Shown: one piece after another, positions 45,456 to 55,377 of the stretch | How the letters are laid out: every line of letters starts with the position of its first letter | How positions within the stretch are numbered: the stretch's first letter is position 1 | Assembly (NCBI RefSeq): GCF_002368335.1 | Contig: NZ_AP018288.1 | Coordinates: 221,372-285,371, forward strand | From: Nostoc sp. NIES-4103 | GTDB taxonomy: Bacteria; Cyanobacteriota; Cyanobacteriia; Cyanobacteriales; Nostocaceae | Direction of reading: 5' to 3' | DNA: 64,000 bases | Position numbers and translations under genes: made by a program | Notes under the pieces: generated by a model | Databases searched by the model: none | What the model was told of the DNA's origin: nothing | The model's input: only the letters and a program-made list of their open reading frames with translations

Positions 45456-45811
45456 GGTTAATTGAGAGGCCGGTGCAAGATATCAGTTGCAAAAGTTGTT
45501 TTTTCGCGTTCTTCTTAGGAACGCCAGTTGCAAAGGCTGTCGTCAAAGCCGGACGCTAGACACTACAACGAAAGAAACCTCTTTACTCTTTTTTTCCTTC
45601 AAAGAAGGGTAGGGTGGGCGGTTGGCGCAAGCCTGCTGTCTAATGGCGAGTCTGTGAATGTAGAATCCCCTCGCCTAATACCGTTTCACTTTAAAATTGA
45701 TGCATTTAGACAAGCTGGGGAAGCTGGGGAAGCTGGGGGAGAAAGAAAAATCATTTGCATGGCTGATTTCGTGAAATGGTATAAAGGCGAGGGGAGTGTC
45801 AAATTCTGGTC

Positions 45812-45895
45812 AGGACTTACGCACGGACTACGATTTTATGTGCGTCACGCAAAGCGCGAGTCTTCTCCCAAAGGAAGACGCTACGCTTTTTGAGC
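45812..45895. mobile_element. AGGACTTACGCA-family miniature element, one end only
   Basis: AGGACTTACGCACGGACTAC and the following ATTTTA agree with the family's left end, but the right inverted end is absent. Confidence 0.55.
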
Positions 45896-46452
45896 ATCTG
45901 GCAGACTCCCTCTTCCGTTAGGGGACACCCCAAGACTGCACTGCCTCCTAAATGTATCAACACGGTATCATGCAACACATTGGCTTGCCTTTGCATCTTT
46001 GCGTAAGGTAAAAAAATATTTATGCAAGAGATGTAATGAGTAAATCAACTCATAAATATTGAATAACTAAATATATTTAAGGTTAAAATCAATGACTCAA
46101 TCAGAATTAATATTCAAAACTAGAGATATTTCAAATATATATTGAAGAGTACTTTCTAACCAAAAAAAGATGAACTTTAATCGAAATATTAACTCTTGGA
46201 TCTGGAAATAGAAATTTATAAACTAATTTATATTCCTGATGAACCATGTCGAAACTATTTCTCAAGCAAAGACATGGCTAACTGAACAAATTGTCTACAA
46301 AGCATACAAAGCTTTAACTATAGGTGACAGTAATTTCTGGAAAAATTATGAAATTACTACCTGATTTTGTGTGAAGCAAATGCTTGATGACTGAGATTTC
46401 ACTAAATTAGTACAATCGCTATACATTTAGTAGGACTACTGGAGAAACTAAT

Positions 46453-46893
46453 ATGACACAGACACCAGAACAAAACAATGCTGTTGCTGTTCGTTTTTTT
46501 GAAGCTGCTTGGAATGAAGGAAACTTTGCAGTACTTGAAGAACTACTAGCTCCTAATTCAGTTGACCACTCTACTGTCACCGGAAAGACAGAAACTGGCT
46601 CAGCAAGCTTCAAGCAAATCGTAAGTCTATTTCGCAGTGCTATACCAGATATTCATCTGACAATTGAGGATGAAATTTATGCAAAGGACAAAGTTGTTCA
46701 CCGCTGGTTCTTGAGTGGAACACACCAAAAAGAACTGTTTGGTGTGCCTGCAACTGGCAAAACATTAAAGTTTTCAGGAACTACCACTGTTCGTGTGGCT
46801 GAAGGCAAAATAGCAGAAAGATGGACGAATATTGATGAACTAGGGCTTTTGCGCCAGTTAGGTGTTGTTCCATCGCCTAACGAGCAAAACTAG
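46453..46893 (+). CDS. SnoaL-like ester cyclase family protein
   Basis: 146 residues forming one SnoaL domain: NNAVAVRFFEAAWNEGNFAV at the start, LFRSAIPDIHLTIEDEIYAK, VHRWFLSGTHQKELFGVPAT and the end ELGLLRQLGVVPSP. This last motif is the same as in the tandem proteins at 32231 and 33211, so it belongs to the same subgroup. GGAGAAACTA precedes the ATG. It is the first gene of a second SnoaL group, followed closely by the next one. Confidence 0.9.
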   Translation: MTQTPEQNNAVAVRFFEAAWNEGNFAVLEELLAPNSVDHSTVTGKTETGSASFKQIVSLFRSAIPDIHLTIEDEIYAKDKVVHRWFLSGTHQKELFGVPATGKTLKFSGTTTVRVAEGKIAERWTNIDELGLLRQLGVVPSPNEQN

Positions 46894-46986
46894 TCTCTTC
46901 CTCAGCACAACAACTACGAGAAATGCTGTTGAAATGAGTTTTGCAATTACTACAAATTGAACCAGCAAAAATACAAAGGTTATTCT

Positions 46987-47829
46987 ATGACTGTAACGAC
47001 AATAGAAAATAGCAAAATAGAAAACAACAGAGCCGCCGCCCGTCGATTTCTTGAAGATATCTGGAGTCAGGGCGACCTCACAGCAGTAGAGGAGATTTTG
47101 TCTCCCGACTTTGCTTTTATTTTATCCTTCATGACAACACAAGGAACTGATGCTTTTAAAAACCTTGTTGTTCGTAACCGCGAAGCTTTTCGCAACTTAA
47201 CTTACATAGTTGAAGATGTTGTTGCTGGAGAAGATGAAGCAGCAGCTTACTGGAGAATGGAAAGCACTCATGTAGGTACATGGAGAAATATCGAACCCAC
47301 CGGGAAGCAAGTATCAATTCATGGGTTGACTTATTACAAATTCTCCAACGGCAAAATTGTTGAAGCTAAAGTTCAAAATGACGTGCTGGGTTTGATGCAA
47401 CAGTTAGATGCTGTTTCCTTTACCGCAGCACTCAAAAAGAACAAGGAAAGTGTTCGTCGTTATGTAGAAGTAGCTTTAAACAAAAGAGACTTTAACAGGT
47501 TTGACGAGGTTATTACTCCTAGCTTCTTAGGTCATCGCGGTTCTCAAGTTGTTCGCGGTGCTGAGGGTCTCAAAGCCCAAATGTCTATGTTTGCTGCTGC
47601 ATTCCCCGACATTGAATTTTTAATTGATGACATCTTTGCTGAAGAAGACAAAGTTGCAGTTGTTTACACTGCACCTGGTACTCATCAAGGGACGTTTGCA
47701 GGTATTGCTCCAACTAACAAAAAAGTGGAGTGGAAAGGAATTATCGTATATCGCCTAGAAAATGGAAAAGTTGCAGAGTTAACCGCTTACTGGAATGACT
47801 GTGAGTTAATCGAACAGTTGAAGAAATAG
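46987..47829 (+). CDS. Tandem SnoaL/NTF2-like protein C
   Basis: 280 residues with two SnoaL domains (about 10-140 and 150-280). The first has AARRFLEDIWSQGDLTAVEE and SFMTTQGTDAFKNLV; the second has VRRYVEVALNKRDFNRFDEV, AAFPDIEFLIDDIFAEEDKV and an end (YWNDCELIEQLKK) that departs from the usual one. ATG 46987 has AAAGG nearby; an upstream TTG (46957) is less likely. Divergent from the pair at 32-34 kb, so it is an old paralogue. Function unknown. Confidence 0.87.
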   Translation: MTVTTIENSKIENNRAAARRFLEDIWSQGDLTAVEEILSPDFAFILSFMTTQGTDAFKNLVVRNREAFRNLTYIVEDVVAGEDEAAAYWRMESTHVGTWRNIEPTGKQVSIHGLTYYKFSNGKIVEAKVQNDVLGLMQQLDAVSFTAALKKNKESVRRYVEVALNKRDFNRFDEVITPSFLGHRGSQVVRGAEGLKAQMSMFAAAFPDIEFLIDDIFAEEDKVAVVYTAPGTHQGTFAGIAPTNKKVEWKGIIVYRLENGKVAELTAYWNDCELIEQLKK

Positions 47830-47958
47830 CTCTACTCGATTCAAAAGGCGCTAGTGATGAATTCTTAAGCTACTACGAAAGTAAATGCAATGAGAAAACA
47901 CAGCGCCATTTTTTTATTAACTTGAGAAATTTTGTACACAGCTTCATAAGGTGTAAAT

Positions 47959-48855
47959 ATGCCTAGAGATTGGAAGATAGAACATTCAAGACGTGCAAAC
48001 ATTAATGGAGTGGAATTAGAATTCCAAGTTGTAGGTTCTGGCGAGCCAGTTTTGCTAATTCATGGTGCTTTATTGGCTGATTGCTTAATTGCTCCATTTC
48101 AATTGCATCCCATCATCACAGAGAAATACAGTTTGATCAGCTATCATCGTTGCGGTTATGGTGGTAGCGGTTGGCCTGATGGCCCCATCAGCATTGAGCA
48201 ACAAGCTGAGCAATCTCGATTGCTGCTACAACACCTAGGCATCGATAAGGCGCATATAGTTGGCTATTCCTATGGTGGATTAATCGCACTACAGTTAGCT
48301 CTTTCTAACCCTGAGGTTGTCCATTCTTTGGTACTCATGGAACCATTTTTGCCAAGAACTGATTCTAAAGCCCTAGAGTATGGAGAGCAGGCGCTAGGAA
48401 ACTTTTTGAAGTTATATGAGGCAGGGGATAAAGTTGGCGCCCTTCAAAACTTCCTAGTAGCAATGGCTGGCCCTGATATACTTGCTGCAAGCGACATGAC
48501 ACTTCCACTCGATGCTTGGGACGAGGGAGTCGCAGCTGTAGATGCCTTCTGTAAGTTAGATTTGCCAGCCTTCCAAACCTGGGAGTTTTCAACTCAAAAT
48601 GCAGACAAATATAATAAGCCCACAATGCCAGTACTTTCTGCAATGGGTATTTTCAGCGAAGCAATATGTCCTGGCTTCCGCGAGGGGAATGCATTTCTCC
48701 TGTCTTGGCTGCCACAAGCGGAACGTTTGGGAATCCGTGCAACCCACGGCTTACAGATCATCAACCCGCGTGACGTGGTTGAGGGTCTGATAAGTTTTTT
48801 CAGCAGTCATCCAATGAGTAATCCAATTAAGATAAAACAGTTTGTCACTCAATGA
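47959..48855 (+). CDS. Alpha/beta hydrolase
   Basis: The 298-residue protein has HG at 35-36 (oxyanion), the nucleophile Ser104 in VGYSYGGLIALQLAL, and a C-terminal His in IRATHGLQIINP. The catalytic acid is not assigned. Length and motifs fit small-molecule esterases, epoxide hydrolases or C-C hydrolases. It lies between a SnoaL gene and the alcohol dehydrogenase on the same strand. Confidence 0.9.
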   Translation: MPRDWKIEHSRRANINGVELEFQVVGSGEPVLLIHGALLADCLIAPFQLHPIITEKYSLISYHRCGYGGSGWPDGPISIEQQAEQSRLLLQHLGIDKAHIVGYSYGGLIALQLALSNPEVVHSLVLMEPFLPRTDSKALEYGEQALGNFLKLYEAGDKVGALQNFLVAMAGPDILAASDMTLPLDAWDEGVAAVDAFCKLDLPAFQTWEFSTQNADKYNKPTMPVLSAMGIFSEAICPGFREGNAFLLSWLPQAERLGIRATHGLQIINPRDVVEGLISFFSSHPMSNPIKIKQFVTQ

Positions 48856-48948
48856 AGTAGAGAACTTAGGGGTAAAAGCCAGATATCATATCAAGCCTTT
48901 TTTTAGCAATACCCCTATTTCTTGACACTTTACACGGGGAATTATGTA

Positions 48949-49986
48949 ATGCGAGCAACAGTTTACCGTAATGTTGGCGAGGTTCAAGTTGAGAATGTTC
49001 CCGACGCTGTGATTCAGCAGCCCACTGATGCGATCGTGCGAATCACCCATGCCTGTATCTGCGGTTCTGATCTGTGGTTTTACCGTGGCTTTGATGGCTG
49101 GAAACCTGGTTGGCGTATGGGTCATGAGTGGATGGGCATAGTTGAACAAGTCGGTTCACAAGTCCGCAAAATCAAGCGGGGCGATCGCGTAATTGCTCCC
49201 TTTGCCTTTTCTGATGGTAGCTGCAAATACTGTAGCAGAGGGTTGCAAACCTCTTGTCTCCAAGGAGGCTTTTGGGGTGGTGCGTCTAATGATGGTGGAC
49301 AGGCAGAAGCTATACGTGCGCCATTGGCAGACGCTACCCTGATCGTGCTTCCTCCCAGTGTTGAAGGTGATGATGCCATGCTTAAGGCAATTCTGCCCCT
49401 CACTGATGTCATGTCTACTGGTCATCACGCCGCAGTTTCTGCGGGAGTGCAGCCAGGGTCAAAAGTGGCGGTAATTGGCGATGGTGCTGTTGGGTTGTGC
49501 GCTGTACTAGCTGCAAAACGGTTGGGCGCAGAACGTATTATCATCCTGGGTCGCCATCAAAAACGCTTGGACATTGCGCGACAGTTTGGGGCTACCGATA
49601 TGGTGACAAGTCGGGATGAACAGGCGGTTAGTGAAGTTTTAGAGATGACCAACGGCGGTGTGGACTCCGTGCTGGAATGCGTCGGTACCAAATCGTCTAT
49701 GGACACAGCGATTTCTATTGCATATCCGGGTGGGGCGATCGGTTACGTTGGAGTCCCCCACGGTAGCCAGACAATCAACCTCTCCCAGATGTTCATGTCT
49801 AACATTATGTTACGTGGAGGAGTTGCACCAGTCCGCACCTATATTCCTGAACTACTGGCCGATGTCGTGGCAGGTAAGCTTGACCCTTCGCCAGTCCTGG
49901 ATCTTACTGTTGACCTTGATGGTGTACCTAGAGGCTACGCGGCAATGGACAGTAGGGAAGCAATTAAAGTCATGGTGCGTCTTTGA
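48949..49986 (+). CDS. Zinc-dependent alcohol dehydrogenase
   Basis: 345 residues from ATG 48949 (GGGGA upstream; earlier in-frame starts add a short unrelated stretch). The catalytic zinc site is CICGSD and GHEWMG, the structural site is KYCSRGLQTSC with one ligand fewer than the classical four, as in this subfamily, and the Rossmann motif is VAVIGDGAVGLCAVLAA. It should oxidise an alcohol with NAD(P). It ends the second SnoaL group and is followed by a strong hairpin. Confidence 0.93.
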   Translation: MRATVYRNVGEVQVENVPDAVIQQPTDAIVRITHACICGSDLWFYRGFDGWKPGWRMGHEWMGIVEQVGSQVRKIKRGDRVIAPFAFSDGSCKYCSRGLQTSCLQGGFWGGASNDGGQAEAIRAPLADATLIVLPPSVEGDDAMLKAILPLTDVMSTGHHAAVSAGVQPGSKVAVIGDGAVGLCAVLAAKRLGAERIIILGRHQKRLDIARQFGATDMVTSRDEQAVSEVLEMTNGGVDSVLECVGTKSSMDTAISIAYPGGAIGYVGVPHGSQTINLSQMFMSNIMLRGGVAPVRTYIPELLADVVAGKLDPSPVLDLTVDLDGVPRGYAAMDSREAIKVMVRL

Positions 49987-50027
49987 AAGCTTTTTGCTTA
50001 ATCAAACTGCAAATTTGATTTGCTTCC

Positions 50028-50059
50028 AAGAACGCATGAAAAGCTTTTCGTGCGTTCTT
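50028..50059 (+). terminator. AAGAACGCATGAAAA hairpin
   Basis: Fifteen-base stem with one mismatch and a two-base GC turn, 42 bp after the alcohol dehydrogenase, followed by AATATTTTG. Good terminator candidate. Confidence 0.75.
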
Positions 50060-50715
50060 AATATTTTGTACTAGCCCGAAAGCTACAAGTTTATTAAGTC
50101 AGTATAAAAAAATCTCATAGCTACTTAAAATTTGAGATTTAATTAGTTATGTTTTTTGCGATCGCTACACAAGTTTTCTACTTAGTTTAAAAAGGCTGTA
50201 ACTGCACATAAACTATTAATATAACAATATACAAAACAAGATAAACTTACTCCTAAATATCAACCATTGTGTCAGAAATAAATAACAAATAAACTAAATA
50301 TATTCAATACAAACGAATGAGATAAATATATTTTTTAAAATATATTTTATCAAATTTATGGATTTGTTTCTCTATTTTTTGTAAAATACTTATGTATGTA
50401 ATGATCTTCAAATATTTAACTACGATGCCTAACTATCAAATAAATTTAAATTATTAAAATTAATATAATTTTAATAAAAAATAAGGTTTTGCTCCAAATA
50501 ATAACTTCCAGTATATTTATTGAGCAAGCTTAGCAACAGCACCACAACTGCTGTCAAACATTTATCAACAAAGCAACTAAGCTGTCTACTCTTTATAGTA
50601 AACACAATGTAATTCTTAAACCAATTCATATAAATGCCTCATATGCCAATTCCAAATTGAAAGTATAATCCTGCTGTATATCTCATGCATACTTTGTAAT
50701 TAGAAGAACTGAAAA
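50060..50715. other. AT-rich gap before glgX
   Basis: Strongly AT-rich (long A/T runs at 50320-50500); nothing gene-like. It probably contains the promoter for the glgX group. Confidence 0.4.
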
Positions 50716-52836
50716 ATGACTACAACAATACGCAAATACCAAACTGAACTAGCTAAAACTAAATATCAAACAGAACCGGGATGTCCACATCCTTTAGGTG
50801 CTACACCTGATAAAGACGGAGTTAATTTTTCAATTTTTTCAGAACATGCTACATCTATTGAACTCTTGTTATTTGATAGTAATGATGCTCCAGAGCCTAT
50901 ACAAATTATTCAACTCAACTCAAGGAAAAATAAAACCTTTTACTATTGGCATATCTATGTAAAAGGTTTGAAAGCAGGCGCTCACTATGCCTATAGAGCT
51001 GACGGCCCTGAGCATTTACACAAGGCAGAACACCGCTTTAGCAAAAATAAAATACTACTCGATCCTTACGCTAGAGGAAACACTAATACTCTTTGGAAGC
51101 GCAGCGATGCTTTAGGGGCAAAAGACAACTTAGCTACCTCAATGCGTAGTGTAGTAATAGATATATCAGATTATGACTGGGAAGGCGATCGCCCCATTAA
51201 CCGACCAATGAGTGAGACTATCATTTATGAGGTGCATGTTGGCGGATTTACTAAATCACCTTCTTCAGGCTGTAAATATCCTGGTACTTTTTCAGCAATC
51301 ATTGAGAAGATTCCTTACTTGAAAGAATTGGGAATTACAGCTGTTGAACTCTTGCCAATATTTGACTTTGATGAAAAGAACATTCTCCGAGAAGTCAATG
51401 GTAAAGAACTTAATGACTATTGGGGATACAATCCCCACAGCTACTTTGCTCCTGAAGGTTCATATTGTATTTCACCTGATGTAGGTAATCATATTCAAGA
51501 GTTTCGGGATATGGTTAAGGCATTGCACAAGGAAGGAATTGAGGTCATCCTCGATGTAGTCTTTAACCACACCGATGAAGGAAACCATGAGGGGCCAATC
51601 ATCAACTTTAAAGGTTTTTTCAATAGTATTTTTTATCACCTAGTACCTTGGGATAAGCAGTATTACATGGACTACTCCGGGTGTGGAAATACTGTTAACT
51701 GCAACCACCCAATAGTGCAGAAATTGATTGTGGATAGCCTAGAATTTTGGGTGAAAGAGATGCACGTTGATGGCTTCCGCTTTGATGAAGGGTCTATTCT
51801 CTCGCGAGGACAAAACGGCGCACCAATGGATCATCCGCCAGTAGTTTGGGACATTGAAACATCTGAAATTCTGGCTGATACTAAAATCATTGCTGAGGCT
51901 TGGGACGCTGCTGGACTTTATCAAATTGGTTGCTTTCCTGGCTACCGTTGGGCAGAATGGAACGGACGTTACCGAGACGACATCCGACGCATTGTCAAGG
52001 GCGATCCTGGGTTAGTTGGAGCTGCTGCTTGGCGCATTGCTGGAAGTGCCGATCTCTACCAAGCAACTGCTCATTTACCAATTAATAGTGTCAACTTCAT
52101 CACCTGCCATGATGGATTCACCCTCAATGATTTAGTTTCTTACAATGAGAAGCACAATGAAGAGAATGGTGAAAACAATCGGGATGGCATCAATGACAAC
52201 TTAAGTTGGAATTGTGGTGTTGAAGGAGAAACTGATAACCCAGAAGTTGAAAAATTGCGTCAGCGACAAATTAAGAATTTTGTAACTATTCTCATGCTCT
52301 CCCAAGGTGTGCCAATGTTTGTGGCTGGTGATGAAGTCAGACGCACTCAAAAAGGTAACAACAATGCCTACTGTCAGGATAATAAGATTAGTTGGTTTGA
52401 TTGGAATCTTGTAGAAAAGAATACTGATATTTTCAGGTTCTTCAAGTTGATGATTAATTTCCGCAAGTGTTATTGCCATTCTGCTTTACACCGTCGTTAT
52501 TTTTTCACTGGTGAAGTTAATGAGCGGGGCTTGGCAGACATTTCTTGGCATGGTTGCAAGCTATTTAGTCCAGGTTGGCACGATCCTCATGCAAGAGTTC
52601 TTGCATTTACACTAGGAGGTTTTGAAGGAGAAGCAGATATCCATGTCATGCTGAATATGTACTGGAAGGATCTAGACTTTGAAATTCCCTCTATTGAAGG
52701 CCGGAGATGGTACAAAGTTGTAGACACGGCTCTTCCTTCTACTATGGACATAGTAGAACCAGGCGAAGAAACTGTAGTTTCAGGTAATGTCTATTCTGTT
52801 AAAGAACGTAGCATTATCGTTCTGCTTTCCAAATAA
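50716..52836 (+). CDS. glgX: Glycogen debranching enzyme (GH13, isoamylase type)
   Basis: The 706-residue enzyme has a CBM48 domain (about 25-130), the GH13 barrel and a C-terminal sheet domain. The nucleophile Asp357 is in DGFRFDEGSILSRG, acid/base Glu394 in IIAEAWDAAG, and third Asp466 in ITCHDGFTLNDL. EVHVGGFT and ILDVVFNHTDEG are the other conserved regions. It cuts alpha-1,6 branches of glycogen. It leads a same-strand group with the AGE/STAS gene 39 bp downstream, hinting at a shared role in sugar polymer use. Confidence 0.94.
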   Translation: MTTTIRKYQTELAKTKYQTEPGCPHPLGATPDKDGVNFSIFSEHATSIELLLFDSNDAPEPIQIIQLNSRKNKTFYYWHIYVKGLKAGAHYAYRADGPEHLHKAEHRFSKNKILLDPYARGNTNTLWKRSDALGAKDNLATSMRSVVIDISDYDWEGDRPINRPMSETIIYEVHVGGFTKSPSSGCKYPGTFSAIIEKIPYLKELGITAVELLPIFDFDEKNILREVNGKELNDYWGYNPHSYFAPEGSYCISPDVGNHIQEFRDMVKALHKEGIEVILDVVFNHTDEGNHEGPIINFKGFFNSIFYHLVPWDKQYYMDYSGCGNTVNCNHPIVQKLIVDSLEFWVKEMHVDGFRFDEGSILSRGQNGAPMDHPPVVWDIETSEILADTKIIAEAWDAAGLYQIGCFPGYRWAEWNGRYRDDIRRIVKGDPGLVGAAAWRIAGSADLYQATAHLPINSVNFITCHDGFTLNDLVSYNEKHNEENGENNRDGINDNLSWNCGVEGETDNPEVEKLRQRQIKNFVTILMLSQGVPMFVAGDEVRRTQKGNNNAYCQDNKISWFDWNLVEKNTDIFRFFKLMINFRKCYCHSALHRRYFFTGEVNERGLADISWHGCKLFSPGWHDPHARVLAFTLGGFEGEADIHVMLNMYWKDLDFEIPSIEGRRWYKVVDTALPSTMDIVEPGEETVVSGNVYSVKERSIIVLLSK

Positions 52837-52875
52837 TTTCTATTTAATGAATTTGTAATTAAGTGAGGAAACTCA

Positions 52876-55047
52876 ATGAGTAATATGGGTTTTTCGTTTT
52901 CAGACTTGATTGCTGGGTATGTTATTAATTTTGATTCCAGCAAAGATAATTTAGGTACTTTCAGCCTTAAAACTTCAGATGAAAGGCAATTTGAAGTAGC
53001 GCTGACCTCAATGACATATGCTGAGCTAGTACGCAATTTGGATGAGCCTTACTTTGATTGCACAAGCCAAATGACTTCAATGCTCGTTCCAAATCGCTAT
53101 CTTTTTGTGTATGGCAATTTCTACTCGGAAGGGAATAAATATAAATTTGAAGCTAAACACATAGTGTTTCTGGGCAGAACCGAAAATGAGTTTCTTTTTG
53201 AAAGACCAGACTGGTGGGTTAAGCAGATACAAAGCCTTGCCAATTTTTACCTCAAAGCCCAGTTTGAAGATGGGGAAATTGATTATCGAAAATATCGTAC
53301 TGGTATTGGCTTAGTTGGTTCCAAGGAAAATAGTAATCGTCAGGAAACTGACACTATTTCCCGCTTGGTTTACGGTTTTGCTACAGCCTACATGATGACT
53401 GGGGATGACCGCTACCTAGAAGCTGCTGAAAAAGGCACTGAATACCTACGCCAACACATGCGTTTTCTGGATGAAGGCGAAGGAATTTGTTATTGGTATC
53501 ATGCCGTTGACGTGAAGCCTGATGGCAGCGAGCATAAAATATTCTCTTCAGAATTTGGGGATGATTATGATGCTATTCCAGCTTATGAACAAATTTATGC
53601 GCTGGCTGGGCCAACGCAGACTTACCGAGTGACTGGCGATCCGCGCATTATTAATGATATTGAGCTGACCATCAATTTATTTAACAACTATTTCAAGGAC
53701 AACACCGAATTAGGGGGATTTTTCTCACACATCGACCCGATTACTCTTAGCCCTCACGCTGAGACTTTAGGTCATAACCGTGCAAGGAAGAACTGGAACT
53801 CAGTAGGCGATCATGCTCCAGCTTACTTGCTGAATCTTTGGTTAGCTACTGACGAGGAAAAATACGCCAATTTCCTTGAATACACCTTTGACACCATTGA
53901 AAAGCGGTTCCCAGATTACGATCGCAGTCCCTTTGTTCAAGAACGTTTTTATGAGGATTGGAGCCACGATACAACTTGGGGATGGCAGCAGAATCGAGCA
54001 GTTGTAGGTCATAACCTCAAAATTGCCTGGAATCTGATGCGGTTCAACCACCTCAAGCCAAAAGAAAAGTATGTTGCTCTAGCTGAAAAGATTGCAGACA
54101 TCATGCCTGCTGTTGGCAGTGACCAGCAGCGTGGAGGCTGGTACGATGTCGTAGAACGCATCAAGAAGCCAGGACAAGAGGTACATCGCTTTGTCTGGCA
54201 TGACCGAAAAGCTTGGTGGCAGCAGGAACAGGCTATTTTAGCCTACCTCATCTTAACAGGCTCACTTGATAAACCTGAGTATAAACGCCAGGCGCGTGAA
54301 GCCGCAGCTTTCTATAACGCTTGGTTCCTTGACTATGCAAGTGGGGGTGTCTACTTTAATGTTCTGGCAAATGGACTTCCCTACTTGCTAGGAACTGAGC
54401 GAGGTAAGGGCAGTCATTCGATGAGTGGTTACCACTCCTTCGAGCTAGCTTACTTGGCTTGCGTCTATACGAACCTGCTGATTACTAAACAATCGATGGA
54501 TTTGTACTTCAAGCCCACTCCAGGTGGCTTTAAAGATAACATCCTACGAGTTGCGCCAGATATCCTGCCACCTGGTAGTGTACGGATTGGCGAAGTATGG
54601 ATCAACGGACAAAAATATTCCGATTTTGATGCTGAAAAACTAACGGTGAAACTGCCATTAACTCAAGACGAATTGAAAGTTAGAGTCAGACTGCTTCCTA
54701 CTCAATTGTCTTTCGACGCAACCTTATTGGAAGTTACTGATGGTACTGCCAAGATATCTTTAACTGGTTTACTGGATGCCGCTGCTGTAGAACGTTTTCA
54801 GGAAGTGTTAGCCAAAGCAACACAACAGCCAGTAAAACGCCTTGTGTTTTTGCTAGAAAACCTCCAATGTATTACTACAGCTGGTCTAAGGGTTCTGATT
54901 TACACTAAGCAAAAACTGGGAGCTAATGTTGACATTTATATAGTCGGCGCTCCAGAGAACGTGAAGCATTTCCTCAGCACAAGTGCATTCCACCACGGTG
55001 TCACCATTTTGGAGCAATATGACGGTTTGGAGGTAGCAAGGGTATAA
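52876..55047 (+). CDS. AGE-family epimerase fused to a STAS domain
   Basis: The 723-residue protein has three parts. Residues 1-110 form an unassigned N-terminal domain (FDCTSQMTSMLVPNRYLF). Residues about 111-545 form the alpha/alpha barrel of N-acylglucosamine 2-epimerase/cellobiose epimerase relatives (ETDTISRLVYGFATAYMM, WSHDTTWGWQQNRAVVGHN, FVWHDRKAWWQQEQAI, GSHSMSGYHSFELAY). Residues about 615-720 are a STAS domain with ENLQCITTAGLRVLIYTKQ at the anti-sigma-antagonist phosphosite. GAGGAAA precedes the ATG. An epimerase tied to a STAS partner-switching module is unusual. Sugar substrate unknown. Confidence 0.88.
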   Translation: MSNMGFSFSDLIAGYVINFDSSKDNLGTFSLKTSDERQFEVALTSMTYAELVRNLDEPYFDCTSQMTSMLVPNRYLFVYGNFYSEGNKYKFEAKHIVFLGRTENEFLFERPDWWVKQIQSLANFYLKAQFEDGEIDYRKYRTGIGLVGSKENSNRQETDTISRLVYGFATAYMMTGDDRYLEAAEKGTEYLRQHMRFLDEGEGICYWYHAVDVKPDGSEHKIFSSEFGDDYDAIPAYEQIYALAGPTQTYRVTGDPRIINDIELTINLFNNYFKDNTELGGFFSHIDPITLSPHAETLGHNRARKNWNSVGDHAPAYLLNLWLATDEEKYANFLEYTFDTIEKRFPDYDRSPFVQERFYEDWSHDTTWGWQQNRAVVGHNLKIAWNLMRFNHLKPKEKYVALAEKIADIMPAVGSDQQRGGWYDVVERIKKPGQEVHRFVWHDRKAWWQQEQAILAYLILTGSLDKPEYKRQAREAAAFYNAWFLDYASGGVYFNVLANGLPYLLGTERGKGSHSMSGYHSFELAYLACVYTNLLITKQSMDLYFKPTPGGFKDNILRVAPDILPPGSVRIGEVWINGQKYSDFDAEKLTVKLPLTQDELKVRVRLLPTQLSFDATLLEVTDGTAKISLTGLLDAAAVERFQEVLAKATQQPVKRLVFLLENLQCITTAGLRVLIYTKQKLGANVDIYIVGAPENVKHFLSTSAFHHGVTILEQYDGLEVARV

Positions 55048-55088
55048 ATACTGTCACCAAAATCAAGTATTTACCTGCGTTTTGTGAT

Positions 55089-55120
55089 GCCAAAGATCCA
55101 GCACACTCTGGATCTTTGGC
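55089..55120 (+). terminator. GCCAAAGATCCAG hairpin
   Basis: Thirteen-base perfect stem and six-base loop, 40 bp after the AGE/STAS stop. No T run follows. Confidence 0.65.
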
Positions 55121-55169
55121 TTGACAATAACGCTAATACCGCTGGGTAAAAGTGAAAAGTCAAAAGACT

Positions 55170-55274
55170 TATAGCAGTCGCCAGTAGTGTTAGGACATCA
55201 ACAGATAATAAAACCTAGACACAAAAAGACTTTTCACCCAGTCACCAGTCCCCAGTCCCTAGTCCCTAGCTATA
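55170..55274. mobile_element. TATAGC-family miniature element, intact copy (-)
   Basis: Begins TATAGCAGTCGCCAGTAG and ends CCCTAGCTATA, the reverse complement of 44770-44867. Contains CCCAGTC-type units and GTTAGGACATCAACAGA. Noncoding. Confidence 0.8.
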
Positions 55275-55377
55275 TATTCTGAGCTTTTTTAGCATTTTCA
55301 ATGCTAGTTTGATTTCCGTCGTCACCTATTAGCATCATCTGTGGCACTGACCAAATTTTGAAAGAGGGGTTTTGATT

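Larger units (their letters stand above)
45214..46452. other. 1.2-kb gap with repeats
   Basis: Contains the foldback at 45388-45455, an AAGCTGGGG triple repeat (about 45711-45740), half of an AGGACTTACGCA element (45812-45895) and AT-rich DNA. A 41-codon frame at 46239-46364 (MNHVETISQAKTWLTEQIVY and on) has plausible composition but no ribosome site or known relative; it is not called as a gene. The longer frame at 45528-45893 is built from repeats. Confidence 0.5.

Noticed and set aside
45528..45893. Open frame of 121 codons in the 45-46 kb gap
   Set aside because: Built from an AAGCTGGGG repeat and half of a miniature element; no ribosome site and no known family.
28753..50059. Polyketide or nonribosomal peptide gene cluster
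   Set aside because: SnoaL-like proteins suggested it, but no ketosynthase, acyl carrier, adenylation or condensation domain is present in the window.
49658..50074. 138-codon frame overlapping the alcohol dehydrogenase end
   Set aside because: It lies in a shifted frame of a well-supported enzyme gene and runs through its terminator hairpin.
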